Shown here: positions 1-7,744 of the stretch, piece by piece
Position numbering within the stretch: position 1 is the first letter of the stretch
Layout of the letters: each line of letters opens with the position of its first letter
NCBI GenBank assembly: GCA_913060615.1
Contig: CAJXUL010000003.1
Location: 1 to 52,609 of the forward strand
From: an uncultured Gammaproteobacteria bacterium
GTDB lineage: Bacteria > Pseudomonadota > Gammaproteobacteria > Pseudomonadales > Azotimanducaceae
Length of the DNA: 52,609 nucleotides
Direction: 5' to 3'
Translations under genes and position numbers: made by a program
The notes under the pieces: model-generated
Seen by the model: the letters and a program-made list of their open reading frames with translations, nothing else
Told to the model about the DNA's origin: nothing
Databases searched by the model: none

Positions 1-48
1 TCTACACCTCTCTATTCGTCGGCAGCGTCAGATGTGTATAAGAGACAG
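1..48 (+). other. Illumina Nextera i5 adapter (assembly artefact)
   Basis: Bases 1-7 are the end of the P5 adapter (TCTACAC). Bases 8-15 (CTCTCTAT) equal the i5 index known as S502/N502. Bases 16-48 are the Nextera Read 1 transposase sequence, ending in AAGAGACAG. The order P5 end, index, transposase end is that of a finished library molecule, so this is read-through into the adapter and not genome. Genomic sequence starts at base 49. Confidence 0.97.
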
Positions 49-386
49 CTGCATTGTCGCTGCAATTTTTTTGGCGAGGCCACGCCGCTGGCTTCTAACA
101 GAACATGTTCTATTGGAAACTCGCCTAACTGCGCTCTTAATGTTTCCAGCGCCTCGCTCAAGTCTTCACCAATAGTGCAGCACACGCAGCCATTGGTGAG
201 GCCGATGACTTTGCCGTCTGGCGATTTTTCTTTGATCCATTTAGCGTCTAGGTTGATGTCACCAAAGTCGTTAACCAATACCGCTAAGTTGGATGGCGGG
301 GAGTCGCTGGTCAAAATGCTATTGATTAGGGTTGTCTTACCGGCGCCCAGATATCCGCCAATTATGGAGATGGGGATATTGTTCAT
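49..386 (-). CDS. CobW/COG0523-family GTPase, N-terminal part (cut by contig end)
   Basis: This is the N-terminal part (about 112 residues) of a G3E-family P-loop GTPase of the CobW/COG0523 group, whose members act as metallochaperones or in metal insertion. The Walker A motif GGYLGAGKTT lies at about residues 10-19, and the metal-binding CxCC motif (GCVCC) at about 66-70. The protein is normally over 300 residues, so most of it is missing. The reading frame runs on into the adapter and gains ten artificial residues, which should be discarded. The ATG at 386 overlaps the stop of the upstream amidohydrolase (ATGA), so the two are translationally coupled. The metal is not evident from sequence; zinc is plausible for this group, but that is inference. 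Confidence 0.88.
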
Positions 387-2041
387 AAGGTTGTCGTTGG
401 GAACACTTTGCCCTCGAAAACCGTGGCGTAAATGTTGATGTCCCGCAGATTCATTGGGTCGCAGGTAAGTGGATCTTCATCCAGTACGGTGAAGTCGGCC
501 CGCTTGCCTGAGCGAATGCTGCCGGTGATGTCTGCCATACCCATAACATGTGCCGCGTTGATGGTAATGGCTTGTAGGGCTTGTTGTTGGGTAAGACATT
601 CTTCAGGGCACATAACGTCGCCCTCTGAGTTGATTCTATTCACTGCCACCCATGCGCTGTTTAAGGGTTCTGCTGGTGCCATGGTAAAATCAGAGTGCAG
701 GGTGGTGTTAATGCCCTCGCGGAAACAGGTGCCAAGCCGGGCCATTTGCGATGCTCTCTCATAGCCTACTGCGTCTTTCGCGTACATGTCTGAAAGTTCA
801 TGTAGGTAGTAGGCGTTGGCGGAAACCTGCCCGCCTAGGGCCTTAATCCGCTTGATCTGTTCAGGGGTACTTATACCAAAATGTTCGAAGGTATAACCAT
901 GATTGAATCGTGGTCGTTCGAACTGCATTTTTTCTAGCACATCTATTGCCAGCTCTAGTCCTAGGTCACCAGTTACATGCACATGGATTTGGAATCCAGC
1001 ATGCCAGTAAGCGCGAATGTTTTTTTCCAAAATTTCTGGCGGCATTAACCACTCGCCATGGTGTTCATCGATATAGCCCGGAGCCTGAAGTTGTGCCAAA
1101 GCGCTGAAAAATGCGCCATCGCTGAACATTTTAATGTGTTTACCAAAGTGCAGGCGGTGGCTGTTGCGCTCGACGAGCCCTTCGGCTTTTTCCACCGCCT
1201 GCTCTAACGTTCTGCCACCGCCACTCATTCGTGCAGAATGGGCGACAAGTCGAGTACGAAAGGGCACTTCGTCGCCTTCAAGCAATTGCGCTAATGTTGT
1301 GGCTTCGGTTTCAAAGTCAAACAGTCCGGTAGCAAGATCGCCAATGGTGGTGTGGCCGCCATGGTGAACAACCTTCTTAAGTCGTTCTAGCCCGGCTGCA
1401 TAAACGTCTGGCGCAAGTATCCAAGGGTTAAGGTGTTTGATGGCGTAGCCTAAGCCGTTTTCAAAGAAGTGCCCGTTGTTGATATCAATCTGGTCGCCTT
1501 GTTTGATGTCATCAATGTTTACCCCAGCCATTTGCATTGCTGCATCGTTCATATACAGCTCGTGAAAGGAGCGGTGCCAGACAACTATGGGTCGAGTGGT
1601 ACTTATGGCATTGATGCGCGCTTTGCTCATAGGCCCATGCCACAACTGATGGAACCCCCAAATGAACAGCGGTTCAGGCTCATCTGCGCCGCCGTCATTT
1701 TTGCCGGCATGCAGGGTTTGCATTCGTTCATCAAATCCATCTTTTGTTGTAGTGGGCTCCACTGTGCCCCATGGGAGTTTCCAGCGCATGGCGGTAATAA
1801 ATTCCATGGGCAGTAAAACAGCCGCCATGCTGGGGTGTAGGTGGGGGTCGATAAAGCCGGGGCAGATCACTTTATCGGCAAACTGTTCATCCACCTGATA
1901 CTCCTGACCCTCAAGCCACGGCTGCATATTTTCCCGCTCGCCCACCTCAAGAATAATGCCATCGCGCACCAGTACTGCGCTGGCTCTGGGCATGGAGTCG
2001 TTCATGGTAATGATTGAGCGCGCTGGGTAGAGGGTTAACAT
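383..2041 (-). CDS. YtcJ-like metal-dependent amidohydrolase
   Basis: A 552-residue protein of the amidohydrolase superfamily, YtcJ/Amidohydro_3 type. Members hydrolyse amide-like bonds, for example in N-substituted formamides, but substrates are mostly unknown. The first metal-ligand motif GFIDPHLHP lies at about residues 62-70, the strand HVHVTGD in the middle of the barrel, and a conserved C-terminal segment reads SGKRADFTVLDEDP. Full length for the family. The ATG is preceded by GGAGAAG. No signal peptide is visible, so it is probably cytoplasmic. Its stop overlaps the start of the CobW-like GTPase, which suggests that the GTPase supplies metal to this enzyme; this is inference from coupling alone. 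Confidence 0.85.
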   Translation of the reverse strand: MLTLYPARSIITMNDSMPRASAVLVRDGIILEVGERENMQPWLEGQEYQVDEQFADKVICPGFIDPHLHPSMAAVLLPMEFITAMRWKLPWGTVEPTTTKDGFDERMQTLHAGKNDGGADEPEPLFIWGFHQLWHGPMSKARINAISTTRPIVVWHRSFHELYMNDAAMQMAGVNIDDIKQGDQIDINNGHFFENGLGYAIKHLNPWILAPDVYAAGLERLKKVVHHGGHTTIGDLATGLFDFETEATTLAQLLEGDEVPFRTRLVAHSARMSGGGRTLEQAVEKAEGLVERNSHRLHFGKHIKMFSDGAFFSALAQLQAPGYIDEHHGEWLMPPEILEKNIRAYWHAGFQIHVHVTGDLGLELAIDVLEKMQFERPRFNHGYTFEHFGISTPEQIKRIKALGGQVSANAYYLHELSDMYAKDAVGYERASQMARLGTCFREGINTTLHSDFTMAPAEPLNSAWVAVNRINSEGDVMCPEECLTQQQALQAITINAAHVMGMADITGSIRSGKRADFTVLDEDPLTCDPMNLRDINIYATVFEGKVFPTTTL

Positions 2042-2414
2042 GAATACTTCTCCGCTGTCAGTTTTGGCGTAGGGCTTGCTACGGATTCTTAAATAAGGCC
2101 TTTCAGTCTAAATCTTTTTGTTCAAGGCCTTTAGTTCAAGGCCTTTAGTTCAAGGCCTTTAGTTCAAGGCCTTTAGTTCAAGGCCCTCAAGCTGAGGCCC
2201 TTGGTTTAAGATTCTTAGTTCACGATAGTTGCACTAAGAGCATTAACGTTAATCGCAGCTTTTTATCAGCCTGCAAGAATGCCCTTAATATTGTGAAAAG
2301 AAAACGGCGGTTTGAGCAGGAATTTGTCACGTAAATTTACCCGTTACCAAGATGGCTGTAGAGTTAGCCGTCTACCGGTGATTACACCGATTTTCCAGAT
2401 TTTCTGAGGTATAT
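2042..2414. other. Divergent intergenic region
   Basis: This 373-base gap separates the divergently transcribed amidohydrolase and YdjM-like gene. It holds the 14-bp tandem repeat described separately and must also hold both promoters. No protein-coding frame with a ribosome binding site is convincing here, and no clear -35/-10 pair was identified. Confidence 0.6.
2121..2185. repeat. 14-bp tandem repeat, about 4.6 copies
   Basis: The unit TTCAAGGCCTTTAG is repeated four times perfectly (2121-2176), then nine bases of a fifth copy. Each unit contains the palindrome AAGGCCTT. It lies about 80 bases upstream of the amidohydrolase start. A diverged AAGGCCTTT just before it and GAGGCCC after it suggest an older, longer array. 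Confidence 0.95.
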
Positions 2415-3431
2415 ATGGACCCCATTAGTCAGGGTGTGCTGGGCGCATCCTTTGCTCAGGCTGCTGCCAAAAACAAAGAAAAAATTATTGCCGCTGCTTG
2501 GTTTGGGGCGTTGGCAGGTATGGCGCCAGACTTAGATGTGGTAATCCAATCGCCGTCAGATCCGTTGTTGTTCTTAGAGTTTCACCGGCAGTTTACCCAC
2601 GCATTGATCTTTATTCCGCTGGGGGCGCTGTTGGTGGCGTGGCCACTGTTTAAGTTGCAGGTGCGTTTTTTTCAGCCGTATTTGTCACTGCGGGAAAGCT
2701 ACTTGTTTTGTTTGTTGGGCTATGCCACCCATGGCCTGCTGGATGGGTGTACTTCCTACGGCACACAGTTACTCTGGCCGTTTAGCGATGAGCGTTTTGC
2801 GTGGAATAACATCTCTATCATTGACCCCCTGTTTACTTTGCCGTTGCTGGTTTTAGTGGCGTTAGCGGGTTACAAACGTAGGCGCGGTTTTGCTATTGCC
2901 GCGTGTCTTTGGGCTTTGAGCTACCTGAGTTTAGGTTGGCTGCAAGTAGATCGCGCAGTTGCCGCTGGAGAGTTAGTAGCAGCCCAGCGCGGTCATACTC
3001 CTGAACGATTAACTGTGAAGCCGAGTTTTGCCAATTTGTTTTTGTGGAAGGTCATTTACGAATTTGACGGTGATTATTATGTGGATGCGGTGCGGGTACT
3101 AAATGAGCCGCAGTGGTGTGAGGGTGAAAGCATTGCAAAATTTGATGTCGACAAGCAATTTCCCACCTTGGCACCAGAGAGCCAGCAGCGTATTGATATA
3201 GAGCGATTTCGCTGGTTTTCTGATGACTATTTGGCCGTTAATGGGCTGGGTCAGGTGATAGATATGCGTTACAGCTTTTTGCCAAATGAGGTGGCGGCCA
3301 TGTGGGGTATTGAAATAACGCCCTTAAAGCCAGACACCCATGTTGCTTGGTGGGCCAACCGCGATTTAGACGAGTCCCAGCGGGAGGATTTCTATAACCT
3401 ACTCTCGGGGCAAAGCTGCCTGTCGCTATAG
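2415..3431 (+). CDS. YdjM-like inner-membrane metal-dependent hydrolase
   Basis: A 338-residue membrane protein of the YdjM/YbcI (PF04307) group, annotated in many genomes as membrane-bound metal-dependent hydrolase. The N-terminus MDPISQGVLGA is typical, followed by the conserved histidines and acids APDLD (about 36-40) and FHRQFTHA (about 53-60), and later HGLLDGCTSYGTQ. Several hydrophobic helices lie in the first 180 residues; the remaining third is soluble. The ATG at 2415 is preceded by GAGG. It stands alone on the plus strand, 135 bases before the CinA-like gene. Its substrate is unknown; E. coli YdjM is SOS-regulated, but no LexA box was recognised here. Confidence 0.82.
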   Translation: MDPISQGVLGASFAQAAAKNKEKIIAAAWFGALAGMAPDLDVVIQSPSDPLLFLEFHRQFTHALIFIPLGALLVAWPLFKLQVRFFQPYLSLRESYLFCLLGYATHGLLDGCTSYGTQLLWPFSDERFAWNNISIIDPLFTLPLLVLVALAGYKRRRGFAIAACLWALSYLSLGWLQVDRAVAAGELVAAQRGHTPERLTVKPSFANLFLWKVIYEFDGDYYVDAVRVLNEPQWCEGESIAKFDVDKQFPTLAPESQQRIDIERFRWFSDDYLAVNGLGQVIDMRYSFLPNEVAAMWGIEITPLKPDTHVAWWANRDLDESQREDFYNLLSGQSCLSL

Positions 3432-3566
3432 AGCGCAATGGCAGTGGTGAATAGCAGCGGCTGTTTATTGAATACTCCTACAGACACTTCTAAGGCGCTT
3501 TTATAAAATAGGCACTTTGAACAATCGTTTTCGAAAGGCGTGCACAAAATTTAACAAAGGGTATGT

Positions 3567-4052
3567 ATGAAATCACTGACAGAAATGAGCATGGTTGTAG
3601 CGGAGTTGCTTAAGGAGCATGGAGAAACGGTGGCCGTTGCGGAAACCTCAACCGGTGGTCTAATTTCTTCGGCGCTTCTGGCGGTACCGGGTGCATCTGC
3701 TTATTACAAAGGGGGCTCGGTGATTTATACACTAGAGTCGCGCAAAGAATTGCTGGGTATTAATCGTTCTCACGTTAAGGGGTTAAAGCCTATGACGGAA
3801 GCCATGGCACTGCGTTTTGCAGAAGTTGCACGTGCGCAATTGAATGCAACGTGGGCGATTGCTGAGTTGGGCATAGCCGGCCCAACAGGTGCACCTTATG
3901 GCGTGGATGCTGGAACGAGTGTGATCGCTGTAGACGGGCCGCAGCCAATGACCATAACTGTTGCAACTGGAACCTGCGACCGCGAAGAAAACATGTGGGC
4001 CTTCACTGCTGCGGCCTTTCAATTGTTTGGTCGCGCATTGGCAGTTAGATAA
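3567..4052 (+). CDS. CinA C-terminal domain protein, nicotinamide-nucleotide amidohydrolase type
   Basis: A 161-residue stand-alone CinA-C/PncC domain. The family deamidates nicotinamide mononucleotide to nicotinate mononucleotide in NAD salvage. The signature near residues 25-50 (AETSTGGL, then VPGASAYYKGG) and the later GIAGPTG match the family, and the length fits the PncC-only form. The usual AESCTGG reads AETSTGG here, so the residue commonly Cys is Ser; whether activity changes is unclear. The start at 3567 was chosen because the N-terminus MKSLTEMSMVVAELL is the usual first helix. Not obviously in an operon. Confidence 0.85.
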   Translation: MKSLTEMSMVVAELLKEHGETVAVAETSTGGLISSALLAVPGASAYYKGGSVIYTLESRKELLGINRSHVKGLKPMTEAMALRFAEVARAQLNATWAIAELGIAGPTGAPYGVDAGTSVIAVDGPQPMTITVATGTCDREENMWAFTAAAFQLFGRALAVR

Positions 4053-4082
4053 GCTCTCTTAGCCTTTGCAAAAGCGGTATTG

Positions 4083-4463
4083 CTACCGGCCGCTTTGTCG
4101 CTGCCCAGTAAACGGTCTGTCGCCCCTCGGCGTTGCGATTGAACCGTTCATGGTGTCTTGGTCTATTTGTCCGGTGTATGTCAGTTCAAAAGTGCCAAAG
4201 GCAGTTTTCATCTGAAAAGGGAAGCTGAACGAATTGCCGACCACTTCTATTGCATCAATCGCAATAGTGGCTTTGGGTCCAGCCAAGGCACCCGAAAATT
4301 CCCCTGGTGCCTTCTCCAAAATAGTCAAAGTTGGCGTAGATTTGCCCCTAGGCCCATCTACCGCCAATAGCCATTCGCCGCTGATAGGGACGGCGGCATG
4401 TAGGCTTATGCTAAAAGTGAAAAAAAGCAGGGTGGCGAATACGAAAGACTTCAAATACTGCAC
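4083..4463 (-). CDS. Small secreted protein of unknown function
   Basis: 126 residues with a clear Sec signal peptide: Lys-containing start, hydrophobic core about residues 8-20, and cleavage likely after LHA at about residue 23. The mature part is beta-rich (GEWLLAVDGP, GTFELTYTGQID, NGSIATPRG) and resembles small domains found at the ends of secreted hydrolases. I do not recognise a named family. It lies convergent to the CinA-like gene, with only 30 bases between the stops. The last residues (GQRQSGR) are basic. Confidence 0.65.
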   Translation of the reverse strand: MQYLKSFVFATLLFFTFSISLHAAVPISGEWLLAVDGPRGKSTPTLTILEKAPGEFSGALAGPKATIAIDAIEVVGNSFSFPFQMKTAFGTFELTYTGQIDQDTMNGSIATPRGDRPFTGQRQSGR

Positions 4464-4774
4464 AGTGTTGTTCCTAAATTGATTATTATTATTTGCTCAG
4501 CGTGAATAATACAGCGGAGAAAGATAGCAAAAACAGTTTTTGAATTTACTGCCGCTGATCAAGTTTTGGTTAAACGTTTGCTGAAAGGTGTGGCGCAAGG
4601 TGTGGCAAAAGAGGTCGTGGCTTGGCCTCGTTATGGCCTTTTATCCAACGTATGCCAAACCCTCCTAAGCTACCGCTTATACCAACAGCTGATAAGCGGT
4701 TGGGCGCGTTTTACGCCCTACCTCTTGCCAATTGTTGTGGTTACCTTCTTTTGGGGGTGGCGGGGCAGTTCAAC
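4464..4774. other. Intergenic region with a doubtful small membrane ORF
   Basis: This gap of 311 bases lies between the divergent start of the secreted protein and the end of the alcohol dehydrogenase. A plus-strand frame, open from 4506 to 4778 with a TTG at 4566, would encode about 70 residues ending in a hydrophobic stretch (LLPIVVVTFFWGW). It has no ATG and no convincing ribosome binding site, and it competes with another open frame from 4622. I do not call it a gene. No terminator or repeat was recognised. Confidence 0.4.
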
Positions 4775-5872
4775 TTAATGATCAAATTCCAAAATAGCTC
4801 GGCCCGTAATTTGGCCACTTTGTAGCGCTTGTGCGGCTTCATTAATTTGGTCGATTTTGTATCTAGCCGTGACCATCCCTTGAAGATTCAGGTGGCCGCT
4901 GTTTTGCCATTCAAGAAAGCGTGGAAAGTCTCGGTCTGGCGCACAGGATCCGCCAATACTGCCAACGAAGCGCTTTTCATTAATCAGTACATCTACTGCA
5001 TTAAGCTCCACAGTGGTTGTGGGCACGCCAACCAATATGGCTGTGCCACCTCCTTTAGCGCCGAAGTAGGCTGTTCTGCACGCGGGCACAATCTGTTCCA
5101 TAGTTTGCTTTATACCGATGCAGTCAAATGCGTAGTCAACACCTGAAACCGGCTGCCGCGAAATATTGAATTGTCCTGGTCGAGGGGTCAGGGCATGGAT
5201 GGCGGCCACTGGGTCTTCCTTGCTGGCATTAATGCAGTGAGTTGCGCCAAAGGTTTTAGCAAATTCTAGCTTACCGTCATCTAGATCCACCGCGATGATT
5301 GGATGGGCTCCGGCCATCTTTGCGCCAACTACCGCAGATAAGCCAACACCGCCTACGCCAAATATGGCAACGCTTTCGCCTTTCTGTACATCTGCGGTAT
5401 TAATTACCGCTCCGGCGCCGGTCATTACCGCGCAGCCAATGATTGCGCTGACATCTTTCTCGATATTTGGATCTACCTTCACCACATATTGCTCATCTGC
5501 AATGGTGTGATCTGCCCAAGTAAAAACGTTTTGTGAGGTGGCTATGCCGTCGCTGACCTGTAGGTTTGCAGCTTCCGGTGGGTTAGCTGCGGTCTCGATA
5601 TCTCTAGGCACCCAAGTGACCATAACAATGTCACCTTCTTTTACGTGGCTAACGTTGCTACCTGCCTTTAGTACGATGCCCGTGGACTCATGGCCAAGAA
5701 TGATTGGATTTTTTCGGGGGGCATGCATTTGATGTAGTTGGGAATGACAGATACCAGATGCAAATTGGCGTACCACCACCTGGTTTGGTTGTGGGTCGGG
5801 TAATTCAATGGATTCTATTCTAAGTGTATTGCTGTCTTGTGGCAGTACTACCACGCGTGCTTGTGTTCCCAT
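4775..5872 (-). CDS. Zinc-type (MDR) alcohol dehydrogenase
   Basis: A 365-residue medium-chain dehydrogenase, nearest to class III or NDMA-type alcohol dehydrogenases. The catalytic zinc region (SGICHSQLHQ, then GHESTG) and the Rossmann motif GVGGVGLSAVVGAKMAGA are present, with the NAD-type acid in AVDLDD. The start is set at 5872 (MGTQARVVVLPQ), preceded by AGGAG at good spacing; an upstream ATG at 5983 would add 37 residues unlike the family. The four cysteines that usually bind structural zinc are absent: that lobe reads PRDIETAANPPEAAN. Substrate unknown. A glutathione transferase lies divergently upstream, so aldehyde or xenobiotic handling is possible, but only as inference. Confidence 0.85.
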   Translation of the reverse strand: MGTQARVVVLPQDSNTLRIESIELPDPQPNQVVVRQFASGICHSQLHQMHAPRKNPIILGHESTGIVLKAGSNVSHVKEGDIVMVTWVPRDIETAANPPEAANLQVSDGIATSQNVFTWADHTIADEQYVVKVDPNIEKDVSAIIGCAVMTGAGAVINTADVQKGESVAIFGVGGVGLSAVVGAKMAGAHPIIAVDLDDGKLEFAKTFGATHCINASKEDPVAAIHALTPRPGQFNISRQPVSGVDYAFDCIGIKQTMEQIVPACRTAYFGAKGGGTAILVGVPTTTVELNAVDVLINEKRFVGSIGGSCAPDRDFPRFLEWQNSGHLNLQGMVTARYKIDQINEAAQALQSGQITGRAILEFDH

Positions 5873-6208
5873 CCTGCTTCTCCTATTTAGCTGCTCCAAT
5901 TTACCTTGACTAGGAAATTTGTATATAAAAATGTCTGTGGAAAATTTGGCCTGTAGTCCAAGCAAAGAAATGTGCTTATGCAATGATTTAAAGCGGCGTT
6001 GTTTATGCCACTATTGGTCGACAATTTGGGTGACAGTTGTTGGATGATTTTTTATCAGTGGGTCGCGCTTTAGCGACAGTTTGTGAATAAAAATATAACT
6101 CTTATTAAGCAGTCCAATGCCGAGTGTGAGCGCTGGGCTGTGGGACAAACCACACCGAAATAATTCGGCACTAACTCATAAGTAACTTTTAAATAAAAAG
6201 GAAATTTG
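5873..6208. promoter_or_regulatory. Divergent control region with two adjacent inverted repeats
   Basis: This 336-base gap separates the divergent alcohol dehydrogenase and glutathione transferase. Two inverted repeats sit side by side just upstream of the transferase: TGTGG(6 nt)CCACA at 6139-6154 and CCGAA(4 nt)TTCGG at 6155-6168. A third short hairpin, GTCGC(6 nt)GCGAC, lies near 6062-6077. They could be operator half-sites. No matching regulator gene is nearby, so this is only a suggestion. Confidence 0.35.
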
Positions 6209-6826
6209 ATGAAGCTACATGAAGCCCCTTCTCCTAACGCCCGCAGAGTCCACATCTTTATGTCTGAACTGGGTATTGAATGTGAGCGCGTTGCGGTAGA
6301 TATTCGCGCAGCGGAAAATTTATCAGCTGAGTTTTTGGCGAAGAATCCGGGTGGGCGAGTGCCAGTTTTAGAGTTAGATGACGGTACCTTTATTGGTGAG
6401 TCCGTAGCTATTTGCCGCTACTTAGATTCCATTGCTGCGAACTCGGCGGCCCCCAGTATGTTTGGCCATGATGGTGTAAGCGCGGCGCAAATCGAAATGT
6501 GGCAGCGTCGTGTTGAGTTTAATTTTCTGCTCGAAGTGGCGGGAGCGTTTCGCAACATTACGGCATTTTTTAAGGACCGCGAAACTTGTGTGAAAGAGTG
6601 GGGCGAGGTTTGTGCGGAGCGAGCGCCTAAGGCGTTGGCTGTGTTTGACGCGCAGTTGGCGCAGCACGAATATTTGGCGGGCGAACACTTTTCTATTGCC
6701 GACATAACCTTAGGTATCAGTATTGATTTTGCCAAGATGGTTAAGGTAGTGGAATTGCCAGAACTGCCAAACCTTACTCGCTGGAAAACGCAGATAGATG
6801 CTAGAGCCAGTTTTAGCGCCCAGTAA
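6209..6826 (+). CDS. Glutathione S-transferase family protein
   Basis: A 205-residue cytosolic glutathione transferase. The N-terminal thioredoxin-like domain (about 1-80) holds the SPNARRVHIFMSELGI helix start, the cis-proline segment GRVPVLELDDG and the glutathione-binding Glu-Ser pair in IGESVAICRYLD. The all-helical C-terminal domain contains the conserved FSIADITLGISID. The start is ATG 6209 with AAGGA upstream; a TTG one codon earlier is not needed. In the N-terminal active-site loop, the residue where many bacterial GSTs have Cys or Ser is Ser (PSPN). Substrate unknown; the neighbours suggest detoxification. Confidence 0.87.
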   Translation: MKLHEAPSPNARRVHIFMSELGIECERVAVDIRAAENLSAEFLAKNPGGRVPVLELDDGTFIGESVAICRYLDSIAANSAAPSMFGHDGVSAAQIEMWQRRVEFNFLLEVAGAFRNITAFFKDRETCVKEWGEVCAERAPKALAVFDAQLAQHEYLAGEHFSIADITLGISIDFAKMVKVVELPELPNLTRWKTQIDARASFSAQ

Positions 6827-6886
6827 TTTCCACTGTGTTTGAGTCGCAAAGCCCGGCTATTCCTAATCCAGCGCAGGCGCTCAAAG

Positions 6887-7513
6887 CTAGTCGAATAAAA
6901 CTTTCGCTAGCTTGCCTGCTCTCGCTGCAAACGCTGTTTCAATATCATCGAGATTCACGCGCCCTTTAGACAGGGGCGGCAGTTCATCTAGCGCAAAAAA
7001 TTGAGCAGCGGAGACTTCCATGCCCGGCGTCGCTATTATGCTTTTATCTACTTGCTCACATAAGAAAAATAGTTTGTAGAAATCTCTAATGTCGGGGCCA
7101 TAGTCATGTTGGGCTTTGTGTTTTATGGCATATAAGCTTGTAACGGCGACATCAATTTGCGCTTCTTCGCTGATTTCTTTCTTGATGTTTTGTGATGCGG
7201 AAAGCCCGCTGTCAGCATAGCCGCCTGGTAGCGCCCATAAACCATCAGTTTTTTCTTTCACTAATAAGATTTTATTGTTTTTGAAGACTGCGCCACGTAC
7301 GTCTACTTTGGGTGTTGCATAGCCGTTACCCAAGTCGCCCAGCAAATTTTCAATTCGCTCAATGGGTACATTGCCCAAATCTGCGAGCATCTTATTGCCA
7401 ATATCAGCAAGCTCTTGATACCGCTCTTTGTCAAAGTCGTCGGTGGCAAAGGTCATACCTGTATCGGCGATACTTTGAATTCTCTTGGCATAGGTAAGCC
7501 AGCTAGATTCCAT
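6887..7513 (-). CDS. Nudix hydrolase with N-terminal Nudix_N domain, degenerate Nudix box
   Basis: 208 residues: an N-terminal helical domain (about 1-60) of the type found in COG1051 ADP-ribose or NADH pyrophosphatase-like proteins, then a Nudix domain (PKVDVRGAVFKNNKILLVKE, LWALPGGYADSG). The Nudix box is unusual: the first Glu is replaced (GYADSGLS), the REUxEExG core reads KEISEEAQ, so Arg is Lys and Gly is Ala, while the three metal-binding acids E..EE remain. The start at 7513 is preceded by GGAGG six bases upstream; an in-frame codon at 7531 would ignore this site. Substrate not predictable. Confidence 0.82.
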   Translation of the reverse strand: MESSWLTYAKRIQSIADTGMTFATDDFDKERYQELADIGNKMLADLGNVPIERIENLLGDLGNGYATPKVDVRGAVFKNNKILLVKEKTDGLWALPGGYADSGLSASQNIKKEISEEAQIDVAVTSLYAIKHKAQHDYGPDIRDFYKLFFLCEQVDKSIIATPGMEVSAAQFFALDELPPLSKGRVNLDDIETAFAARAGKLAKVLFD

Positions 7514-7744
7514 CCTCAACCTCCATTTCATTAATCATGTCGCGCCCTGATGACGGGCGTGGAAAAATTACATCACTGTATCAGTTGCCAAACTTCAAAA
7601 ATGTACGTGAGTCTGACAGCACCTACCTCTTATCGGAAATTTGTACACCAAAAGTTTATTTCCCGGTAGAACGTGGCACGAATAAAACAGTGTCGTAACT
7701 TCAGCACCGATGAGTTGAGCGCAAATTACTTAAAGAGAGATAAC

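Noticed and set aside
4566-4778. A 70-residue membrane-like frame.
   Set aside because: Only a TTG start, no ribosome binding site, and a competing frame in the same gap; kept only as a note in the intergenic entry.
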